Source: Macquaria australasica
Taxonomy: Eukaryota; Chordata; Actinopteri; Centrarchiformes; Percichthyidae
Length of the DNA stretch: 64,000 nt
Assembly (NCBI GenBank): GCA_005408345.1
Contig: SEMN01000093.1
Coordinates: forward strand, 843,820-907,819
Direction: 5' to 3'
This document shows positions 35,474-47,800 of this stretch, piece after piece (positions within the stretch are counted from its first letter, which is position 1; every line of letters begins with the position of its first letter). Under the pieces are notes generated by a model. That model made no database searches and was not told the origin of the DNA. It was given only the letters and a program-made list of their open reading frames with translations. The translations under genes were made by a program, and so were the position numbers.

Positions 35474-38400
35474 GTGAGTGAGTGAGTGTGTGAGTGTGTG
35501 CATGTGTGTTTGTGCATATGTGTGCGTGTCAAAGGGATTTAACTTGGTGTAATTAAACTACCGCCGACATTAAAGAAATCTAACCACTATGCGATCACAC
35601 AGCCAGCCGCGATTACTGTATTTAGGAGCCCTGCACCTCCGTAACCATTCTGTAACACCACATCAGCGTCTCATAAGGCCTCGTTATTCCGTTCTTTGTC
35701 AAGGCTGTATGTGCAGATGAAAGGTTGGAAAAGGATGACGGCGGGGGGAAAGAAATAGATTGTGGGAGGAGAGGAAACAAGACGATGGTAAGCTGAACGA
35801 GATGACTAGATATAAAGGAGGGAGGAACAAAGAAAGGCAGATTTTGTTAATTCAGGTTGAACAAATGCTTCTTTCTGTCTCCATACCTCATTTCGCCCAT
35901 TTCCTCTCGAGCCACACATCGTTCTCTCTGTTCGCTCGCTTCCTCTTTTCACACACTCCCACACAAAATCCTCTCAGAACATTGGAGTCTAGCCACTATC
36001 TCACCCATGCTTTTGTGTGAGTGAAGAGCGTCCCTGTACTCACTCTAGCTCGCTCTTGTCCTTCCACTAACTGCCTGCTAACACTCAGCGCCCTCCTATG
36101 CTGTCACCTACTGCCTCAACATCTGTATTCACCACAACTGTTTCAAAACGAACCGCTCTCATTAGTTTAGCTTCAAAGAAATACAACAAACCTGCGAGGC
36201 CCCCCCTCCTCGTACGGAGGAATGATGACCACTTTGACCGTCACCGACGTCCTCAGCAGGTCGATCATCTGCTCGTGAGTCAGCGTCACCGCGGCCACCT
36301 TGCAGATCTCCACTAACCGACTGCCCTGTCTCAGTCCCGCCTGCCAGGCAAACCCGTATTCCTCCACCTACATGAGAAAACCACAAAACAAATCTTCAAA
36401 CAAGCCGAAAAATCTTTATCAATGAGTATTTCAGTATGAGATCTGGTGTGGCAGATGGTCATCTGACTGTACCTCAGCCACAGTGCCGTCCAGGCGAACA
36501 TGGAAGCCCAGTTGTCCCAGTCCGTTTCTTCTCAGGGTCATATCCACCGTCTCACATCCCACTGTCAACGACTGGCCAAGGAAAGGACATGACGTGAATA
36601 AAAAAAGATTAGATTTACAGTATTATCATGTCTCTAGGTATCTCCCAAATCAAAGGGCACATCATAAAACAGCCGGAAAGGGGAGGTTCTCTGCCTGCAG
36701 AAGGCCGTTTAATACTGAAATCCATTAATAATATTATCAATATGCACACAAAGTACCAGGCGACATCACCCGAAACTATTTAAACTAGCACTCTGGAAAC
36801 GCTCTCTATATATACATTTGGTATTTTTAGAAAGATTAACATCATTTTTTAAATATTTTGTTTTCTGTTGGATTAACACAAAGCTCGCTGGAGTCCAGGA
36901 AATCTCCTTTTCCCACATTTAATTTATCAAATTGTACAGGGATTATCACAATATGAAATGCCTCTCTTTAGACAGAGCATGCAGCTGCACAACTTCACTG
37001 AAAAAGGGAGTAATATGGTTGCATAGAGTGTGTTCATATTTCGATATGAATCTAATTGGCTTGGATTGTAGTTTTAAAGGTTATTAGCTTTGTTTACTTA
37101 TGTGCATAATTACATTATACATTGTCCAGGGCCGTTCAAAAAACACTCGCAACGTCTTGTAATTATCTTCACAGTTGCTCCTGTTGTTGTTTATGAGTGT
37201 AAAAAGAGTCTTGAATTTCCAGGTTTTCCAGGATGCTTGGGAAAAGGAATGGAAAATAATACCCAGTGTGGAAATCCCCTGAGCTTAATGCTTCGAAGCA
37301 GATACTTCAGAGGTGTAACACCAATTTTCAAGATAAAACTGTAATAAATCACATCTTAACAAAACACACAGACTTGACAGAGTATAATTAAGGTCTTTAA
37401 GTGGTCTGAAGACACATTCTTTCAGTGTGGGGCTAAAATTCGCATCATGATCTCCAACAAAAATATAAATATAAATATAAATATAAAAAGCACTGCTAAA
37501 GAGATGACGGAAAATGCGGGGAGAGAGAGATGCAAAATATTAGAAAAACTCTGTTTTACACACAATGAATTTTGGTGAGAAACATTGAATGTAAATATAA
37601 ATTTGTTTGTTTACTACACAGGGCACATTTAAGCTCTAGTCGGCCTATTTCGCACTATGGTCCCAAATACAACACAAGCTATGTGCCTCAAAGGCCACAG
37701 ACATTTACATGTTCTGCTCTGGTAGTCACTATCCCTCTACACCTGAACAAGGTCTAAACTCTCACCTTTAATCTCTGCACCACCTCCCTGATGTCCTGTG
37801 CACAGCCCTCTGGTACCCGCACTGCGATGTGGTCTCCTCTGCCGTAGAAGATCTTCAGCGCCAGCCGCTCCGGTGTCCAGCCGATCACGTCCGCACAGAA
37901 ACAGTTAAACACCACCTCTTTGGTGGAACAGTCTGTCAAGAGGATGTATTCAGCCGACAAACCCAAGGCACAGGGGAGCTCCGTCCCTCCTCCACTAAAG
38001 TCCTGGGCTTGGACCCTCCAGGCGATGGCCCCCGCAGCTCCCAGCTCCGCTCCCTCTCTCGCCTTGGAGCGCTCGCGTTTTTTGGACGCGAGGGAGATGA
38101 GGTTGTTAAGCTTGCCGGCCGTGTCGAGCGGTGTGCTGCTGACGTAGTTCTCAGCCAGGTCACGCAGGTACTCCTGCCGCGTTCGTGTTGCCATGGTGTG
38201 GAACTTCTCGGACTTGTGTGCTGCATTTTCTGCATTGATAACTTTGGCTAGAAGGAAGTTACGAAAGGTTTCTGGGTCGCGGAAGGTGACACCGCTGGGG
38301 ATGGGCGGGCCGAAGGGAGGCACATCCTTCATTCTTGTCACAGCAACACTGAAAGAAAAGGCGAGACAGGCAGGATTGATTGAAGTGTGAGAAACTATAA

Positions 38401-38821
38401 TTTTTATCATGTTTGTGTGTTTATGAACATGTGCTTGTTCCGTTCTAAACATTTACCTGTAACAGGTGCTTTCAGAGCAGGGGTTTTGCACACGGACGAT
38501 AACAAAGACGTGCTGGAAGTGTGAACGGATATTCTGAGGGGTGAAAGGCAACGCTCCCGGCTCCTGAAAGATTATGGTGACAATGTCGTTCCCTATGTGC
38601 CGTTTTCTCAAGAGCTGAGGAAGAGGAGGAGGGGAGATAAAAATGACAAATTAATAAAAATGAGCTAACATAACTGGCACTGACACAGCTGACTCAGTCA
38701 ACGATAGACAAGGGAAATGAGAGATTGAGACGCTCACTACTAGACACCAAACAACAGCTCTTTATGTAATTTGTTTTTCGGATTCTGTGTGGGCTATTTG
38801 TGTCTGTCTGTGTGTGTGTGT

Positions 38822-38853
<32 letters not shown>

Positions 38854-41800
38854 TGGTTTGTCCGTCTATCTGTGTTCGTGTAGGAGACATGGCACAGAGT
38901 ACAGGCTGTGTCTGTGGCGCGGTGCTTGCCAATCCTCTCTTCATCTGCAGAGGGAAGTGTGAAAGTACCAATTATGTAATCCAGCCCCCTGTTTGGCCAC
39001 AGATACAGACAGCATGGAGCTGCAGGAGCATCCTTCACTTGCACTAAGACTGCCGTTTGGAAAATTTGGATTACTGTGCTCGATGTAGTGTTTACAAACA
39101 TTAACTATAATTGTCAGAATTGATAATTTCGAGAAAAGATTGTTTTATTTTGCATTTGGAATCTTTTATCAACGTCTTGACTATTTTCTATTTATTTATA
39201 CACTGCTGACATGCACGATTCAAAAGTTATTTACTGTACATACATGATGATTGTGCAGGCCTAGCTTGTGCTCTCCTTTTCCTCTCTCCTGACTGTAAGA
39301 GCCTTCACACTATCTATATATTTCTACTTCATTCCTCCTGTTCATCCACTGCAGGTTATGTTTGTCAGATGCTGCCACCTAGAGGTTCATCTGAGCAAGT
39401 AAACCTCCTTGCTGCTGCAGTCTCTAAAACTCTGGATGGAGTTATTGTGCCATTTATAAAATCACACTTTCTGATTTTCAGAGTTGATACTAATATGAAC
39501 TGTTCAAACACCCTTTAAATGTCTCAGTTAAAAAGGTGCAACCCTCTCGTCTCTTGTTTACTCAGCATTTACAAGATGTTGAACAAGATGATGTAACTGT
39601 GAAAAAAGCTTGTTTGCAAAAACAAACAAGAGATTGCTGTGGGTATGGCAATAAAAGCAATAGTTTGATATTTTTTAATGTTTGAGGAAGAACAAATGAC
39701 TTCTCCACAGCCTGCACTGTTCTGCAGTGATGCGCTGACACATTACAAACTGTGTACACTAATCCTGAGCACCCACAGGGCTTGTCTGAGCACACGTGTT
39801 CACCCATGTGAGCCTCTCACGCAAACACTTATGCAAACTATTAAAAATACCAACATGCAAAATGTTATCCTACACACAGGTCACTCACACGCGGCCCACA
39901 ATACAAACACACAGCGCCCAGGAGAACGTGTAGGAAGGCAGCTTTAAAAAAAAAAAAAAACAGAGGGAGAAAATAAAGAAACTACTCAGTACTGAACCCC
40001 ACCCAGCTCTGATCCAGTTCAAGAGTCAGAGGCAAAAGAAAAAGACGGAGTAAGTAAGAGAGAAAAGAAAAGCCAAGACAAGGAGAACAAATACTATAAA
40101 AACATGAAAGGCTGAATAAAAGAGGAATGGGACTCTAAATGAAGAGGGTGACACAAGTCACAAGTTTCCACTAGATGAATTCTTGCTGTGGTTTATGACC
40201 TGGAGCAAATGGCAGAGGCTCTAACTAACAACCACAGACAGACTTTAAAAGGCTTTGGTGACAAGAAAGGACAGTCATGGATGTATTTCTCAGCTATAGA
40301 CACCAAAACTTGGCCTGAGAGACAACACAGAGGCCCAGGTGATGGTGCTGGATTTAACTAGGGGTGCTCATGAGCTCTTACCTGCTGGGGGTTGTTGGGC
40401 ATGTAGGGCAGCATGGTAGACACGTGGAACATGACCTCGTAGCCCTGGTAGGTGGTGTACAGGGAGTGGGTGCCCGTAGAGTCCGCTGGAGAGAGGAAGA
40501 GGAGGAGGAGAAGGATATTTTAATTTCACGTCAGGAGTTGTGACCTACAGATGACAATGTGATGTTGAATTAGAGTCCAAACTGATGCTTTTTGCAGGGA
40601 TCACAAGGACTCACAGCACTCGGCACTCAGCCTGGTTATTACTTAGCACTTTTCAGACATAGAATACATAAAAGGTCTCACTGCTGGAGAACAGGAGTGG
40701 AAATTTTTGTTCTGATATGGAGCCGGAGGAGTGTTTTCTGTTCCCTCACAGGCTGCATCAGTAACGGGTTTTAAACATGTATTTTGCCGTTGAAATCTTG
40801 ACTGATGCCCATTGTGACTGTGAGGGATATTCATCCTGTTTCTCTCTAGTGAATCTCCTAATAAATGTCTTTATCAATTCCCTAACTGACAGATAATTCT
40901 GCTGCCTATTTTATAATGTCTGACAGTGCCCAAGCAATATACGAGAAGACATTCAGCATTTAAATCCTTTGCTCACATGCTTTATCTAAAGCATTTTGCT
41001 GTCTATTCATAAAGCTAACTGCACGAAGAAAGAGGGAAAATGGGATCATTCATATCGTTTCATAATGTATTAAACTGATTTTATTTTCTTTAGGCACAGG
41101 AGATGATAAGTGTTACACTTATTACAGTGAATTTAATTTGGTGAACAAGCAAATGCTGCAGCCTTTACGTTAATCTGACAATTTGGACATGTGCCATGGT
41201 GCCAGGAAAATGTTACTACCATCTTGACTTTTATGTAAAAGTGACTCAGCTGCTTATTCAGACATGTGACCAACATGTAGAATTGCCAACACATTTAAGG
41301 GGCTGTATTGTGAAGACTTACTCTTTGTGTCGAGTTGTGCAGCATATTTGGTGAATCCTTTGAGAAGCACCTGCTCCCCCAGCAGCTCCAGGAAGGCAGA
41401 GAAGGCGGGTGACGCCTCCTCGTTGTTGTACATCTCCTCCTCTGTGCTCTGGCCTGCACGGCACAGCAGAACACCCACCTTGTGCTTCTGACTTAACTAC
41501 GAGGCAGCGGGGAGATAACATTAACATTACACACACAGATGACACACACTGCAGTCTGAACCTTGTGCTTCAAATGCAACTTAGTGACAAAGTAGATGTT
41601 ACAGGTAAGAATTTAATCCCAATGTATATCTGGATGCACATTGAGCATAACGTCATTGTTGTATAAACCACCTACACAAACAAAAACAAGCCTACGGCTG
41701 GTAAAACACCTCCGCCTTGCACTTCACCCTCCATTAAATAAAAAGGGGAGATAACATAGCTAAACATTAAAGCTTTTATGGTTACACACTCATGTTCAAA

Positions 41801-44800
41801 CACACCACACCCCTGCTTCACTGCCCTCGGCCTGATTTTGCACCAACACTTAATCAGTTATACAGGTTTCAGACACTTTTACACACAAGAACCAAAATAA
41901 AAATGCAAATACAGACACAGGCGCATAACTCACCCCCTGTTCGTCCAGTTTGAGGAGCTGCTCGGTGACTTTGGGTGTGCTGAGCGCCAGTCTCAAACAG
42001 GAGATGTTGAGCTCGGGGACGACCTGCTCCAGGACCTCCTTGAGCGGCAGACCCCGCACCGTGCCGTGCTTCCCCGTAGACGCCACCGCATCCTCTAAAA
42101 TTGAGCCTCGAAGGGTCACAAGCTAATTGTGGGGAAAAGGAAAAATTGTTGTGATACTGGAAGCAATGCATTCGTCGGATATTAAGACTATAATATTTTT
42201 TATAATAAGAATAATAAGAAATGACTCCCTTCTCTTTTGTTGATTTAGGCTCCTTAAAAATAAATACAATTTCATGACCTTTTATTGATCACTTTAATCA
42301 GACCAGACTATTACCTTTACTATTTATATGTTTACCTCTCCCCTGTCTTGAGGACAGACTACCTACTGACCCTCTACAAGAAGACCAACTTACTTGTTAA
42401 TTGGGGTTGACATCAACTTTTTTCACTCTTTCTTCTTCCTTCTCTTTAATTTAAAAATATTAGCTTAATTAAATCTCTTTTCTTTGTTGGTATGGGTTAA
42501 AACCTTTCTTGTGTTGTATTTAACTGTACTGTATCACATATATTGGTTATTATAACTCTACATTTTATATCGTCTCACTCGTAAAGAGCTGTGTTTTCTG
42601 TGTTCTACTTGTTAAAAACACAATACAAATACAGAAATGGCTGACAGAGACCTAGCTGGGGCAAACAGTACCACAAGGAGAACATACGTTTTAATACTAT
42701 TAAGACTACACTATTAAGATAGTGGTATTGATGAGGTCAGAGGTCAGGCTCAGCTACAGTATCACGCCTCTGGTAATGGAGGGGTGGATGATTAGAAGCC
42801 TGGGAGCTTGAAGTGGGTCCATCAGATGAGGGATGGTAGCACTACTCATCATAGTGCCCTGCTGCCCTGAAGCTACACACACACACACACACAAAGTCAC
42901 ACACAGTGGAAGTGCTCTGTGTGGAGGATGTTAAGTCGGTATTGTGAATTAATATTCTGTTCAGTATTGTGCTGCCACAGAGTGCTGCTCCCTGGTGAGA
43001 GGAAATTGACCTGCTTCAAAACAGTGAGACTATAATAACCTCAGATACAGTTGGGAGGAGTGGGTTGCGCACACACACACGCACGCACACGCACACTCTT
43101 ACACCTATACACACAAATGCGGCTTCATTAAAAATGCATGGCAGACTCTGGAGCTGGCAGGGGCCAGAGAGACAGCTGAACCTCAGAGACTCGGGGGTGT
43201 GCCGCAAAGACATGAAGCCTGATTGACACACAGCTGAAGTTATGGAGCTGTCGTTTCCACTCGTCAGCTTCTGTGCGACGGCGGAGTGAGTGACTGCGAC
43301 ACGCTGGGCAGGGATGTCAGAGGGCGGTGTGTATAAATGTGTGATGGAGGGAGAAAGAGGAAGTCTCTCCACCTTGCTGTGTCAGCATTGTTGCACAGAA
43401 TTAAATGACAGACTTTAGGGGGATGGATATTTGAGAGCAGCTGCGGCTTGAGTGGGAGAGAATAAAGTCGGCAATCAATCTCTTTTTTTCTGTGTGGGAA
43501 CAGTAGGCCTGGGTGTGCTGGCTGTGTCTGCTAGCTGAGCTCTGTATACTTAGATGGCGGAGAGGCTCCATTGTTATACCAGAACTAAGGTGATGAGGCC
43601 AGGCAGCCATGTAATCCTGCTAGAAACAACACGGCGCCAGCCTCACAGAGGAAGACACTACATGAACACAACGATCAGAAGCAAACTTTGCTGTTTGTTT
43701 GAGCGATCTTGACAATTCCACACAGGTGTTAATAAAATAATAAGTAGGTCAAACTAACTATTCAGAGACCTCCACAACACAACCTATGAAAAGAAAGACC
43801 ACAAATACAATATTTGCAAAATGCTGTCTGTGATCAAGTCATTGATACCAGGGGCTGCAACTAACGGTTATTTTCTTTACAGATTAATCTGCCAATTATT
43901 TTCCTGATTAACCGATTAGTCCTTTTGTCTAAAAAATAGCAAGAAATGCAGATTACAGTTTCCAGATCAAGGCGACATACATAATGTCTTGTTTTGTTCA
44001 ATCATCAGTAAAAAAAGTTATTCTTTAATCTTTTTAATAACACACTATACAAAGAAAAGCCTCACATTTGAGAAGCATTTTTGCTTGAAAAGTAACTCAA
44101 ACGATTGATTGATTATCAGAATACTGATGCCACGCACTGATAGTTTAAAAAACGAAGTTTGGCGCTCTCAAAGCAGAATCTCTCTAAGTAAATGAACATA
44201 AACGACCCGTTTGTAGTCATGTCTTTGAACACATCTGAGGGAGACTCTTAACTAATTCTCCATGATCACCTGCCCATCATTTAATACAGAACGAGTATTT
44301 GATCCATCAAAGTGGAAAATTGGTTGGGTGTGCTCCCTTTGAGAGCAGGCCAAGAGCTTTGGCCAGAGCAGTCAGTGTTTGGTTTGGCTTTGCTGTGCTG
44401 AGACTGGGCAGGAGGAATTTTCCACTGGCATAGAGGAGAGAGGGGGTGAGGGTTAAAATCAGGGCAGAGAAGGCGAGGAGAGCCACAGGTAGGGACACAA
44501 AGGGAGGGATGGGTAAAATGAAAGTAGGTAAGGAATTAACTTAAGCGTGCGCACTCATACTGACTCATCGCTCAGTAATCCCCCGGGCAAACACACACAA
44601 ACGGCAGATTGTGCATACCTCGCTTGTTCTGACGATGAGGCGGTACTGGTACTGGTCTTTCAGGTCTTTGGTGTCTTCCAGTTTCTCCCTGCGGATGCTC
44701 ACGGCCACAGCGCCCATCTTGTCATCTGTCCCAAAGTAGTTTGAGTGCTCTGGTGAAGGACAGGGAGAGATCAATGTTAAAGTTTGTGTTGTGGAAAAAA

Positions 44801-47800
44801 TGTTCATTCACTCATTTATGTCTGAACATGGGCTTGTGTTTTATCTATGGTCAGATACATCAACATATGACGGGTTTATAGGCATAAAGAGTAAAGTCTG
44901 AGTGTCATATGAAATATTTTGATACTAGTGACGATATGATTTTTAGAGCTGAAAGGATTAGTTAAATTAATCAGCAACAATTTTAATAATTGATGAATGA
45001 TTTTAGTAACTTTTTAAGCTAAAATGCCTAAATTCACTGGTTTTACCTCCTAAAATGTGAATATTTGCTGTTTTTCTTAGTCCCCAATGAAAAGTGAACT
45101 GAATCTTTTTGGGTTTTGGACTGTTGGTTGAACAAAACAAGACATTTAAATTGTGAGGGGCATTTTTCACTATTTTATAGACCAACATTTTATAGACTTT
45201 TATAAAAGATTATAAACCTAGACCAGAGAATTAATCAAGAAAATGATAATAATCGTTGATTGCAGTCCTAGTCATTTCTTTAAGGAAAAGGCCAAAAATG
45301 TGCTGCTTCCAGCTTCTCAAATGTAAATATGTTTGCTGTTTTTTCTTTGTCTTCTATGAAAGTAAGCTAAATATTTTTAGGTTTTGGACTGCTGGTTGTT
45401 AACTCGAGCATTGAGAAACTATTAATCCTGAAAATAATCCCTAGATGCAGCTCTAATATTTTTTATACTTCACTTTGAGAAAAAATTGTTTTCATTTAAC
45501 AAATGAAGCCAAACTTATAAAATGTTACATGTTGTTTAAACACAAGCAGCTGCACAAACACTTTACCTAAATAAAATCCAGTCTTAAACTGGAAATATTA
45601 TGATCAAATCAGTAAATTTTAGCAGTTTTTGATACGCTGAGCAGGACTGACAGAGGAGGGGCATTAAGTCAAGGACAGGACTAAGACAATGATTTGTTAT
45701 CTAGTAATCAATACTCACATAATTACAAAATCAATTTAGCTAACACAAGGCATAACCCTGAGAAAATGATAATTGCTACCAAAGAAAGGTGAGGATTAAA
45801 GGACTAAATAGTCGTGTGGTCACAGAGATGCTGAAAATGTTTCTGATGTTGTTTGTAGGAACTTCACTACAATTGAGGATTTCATAATAAAACTAAATAA
45901 AGGAACAAATATATCCTCAGTCTTGTAAATCCAGGAAATGAACAAAATGTGGTGTCATAAGTCGCCAATTAACATTCTGCTGCTTGTTAACAGTGCTGGC
46001 AGACAACATATTCATCCATTAAGAGGCTGAGACAAAGTTATCAACACACTTCACAAGCATCTTGCACGTCCTCTTCTAAAGCTCCTAAGCTAAGCCGTGG
46101 TAAAGCCAACACCACAGGCAGTGTGGGAGTCAGAAGACAAATTCTCCAGACACTCGGGGAGGAATCTAGCTTGACAAGTATTCCTCCTCTATCCCCCGTC
46201 TGACTGGGATGAACTGGGACGACGTACATGTTAGGAGACTCAGGCCTGCTTATCTTCCATGTCATGTCCTGTGGCTTTCTGACAGCACATCACATCACAA
46301 CACACACACACACACACACACACACAATCACAGTTGCGTTCTGGGGGACAGCTAAGCTGGAAACGAGTCTGCAGATGAACATATTTTTGGAATGATAACC
46401 TTTATCTGTGTGGCTGCAGGCCTCTCTCTCTCACACACACACACACTTGCACACATGTGCTCCTAACAGCATGTGTCACTAATTAGGGTGCACCAGCCAG
46501 ATGATGCTTGCCAAAAGGGAAGTTTCATCCACAGTGTCTGAAGAGGTGATGTTGTGAACGGACAGGCACACATCACACACAACACACACACACACACACA
46601 CAGCATTCCTCTCTGAAGTTAGGTGTTACTGACACTGAAAACCAGATGTAAAACAAAGCTGCGCTGGCTGACTAGTATGTTAAGTGGTGCTTGTGATGGT
46701 GCAGAAAGGCAGGTGGTGCATCATCAGCTCAGAGTTTGCCAACAGTCCAGTGGCAGGTACATGTGTAATAAAAACTCTGGGAGCATTGCCAGCTTGGCCC
46801 ACTCTGCTCTGCTCAGGCCCAGCTGGATATTAACAGCCACAGGATGAGATGTGGGGAATGACACTGGAGAAACTCCACAATGTCTAATTCATACGGACGA
46901 ATAACAGCCAGGGGCCCAGATCAGAGTATAAAATGGGATCAGTATATATATACTGTAGCTGCCAATAGTGATTATTTTCATTATCGATTAATCGGTTGAT
47001 CATTTTTCGATAATTGTTTACAAAATGTCAGAATTGTGAAAAATGCTCATCTCTATTTCCCAGAATCTTCTGATTGCTGTTTTAGTGCAACACTTTTTTA
47101 ATTTATAATAATATAAAAACAGAGAAAAGAAGGAATCAAAGAATGGTTTGTTTGTTTTTTTACTTGAAAAATGTCTTAAACAATTAGTGAATCATCAAAA
47201 TATAATTTTCTGACGATTCAACTAATTGATTAATGGACTACATGTTTCGGCACAAGCTGCACCTAAATATTATTTTCATTATTGATTAATGTCAGTATGT
47301 GGGATATTGTTTGCAAATATTTAGATATTTTTTTAAATCTTTTATTTTGATTAATCGATTTATCATTTAGTCTATAAAGTAAATACTGAAAAATGCTCAC
47401 CATAATTTCTGTCAGGGAGCCTGACAAACAGTCCAAAACCCAAACAATACAGAGACATCACCTTCGACTATGGAAAATTGTGATGGGAATTTTTCAGAAT
47501 CTTATGACACTTTATAGATTACACGTTTGATCGATCAACAGAGTAATCAATAATGAAAGTAATCATCAGTTGCAGCCCTAGATTGACCGATTCTATAAAT
47601 TTCCTCAAGATTGACTAATTATTCGACCAAATGTTTCAGCACTAAAATACTGTACAAAAAAGTGAAAGAGAAAATATCTGAATGTCAGAATCTTTAACGT
47701 CCAGACGGCTCATTCATTATTTGTACTTATTTCTACTTACATCTCGTCTTATTGCCTTTTTACGTCTATGTAAAGCCATTTGAATTGCCTTGTTTTGGCA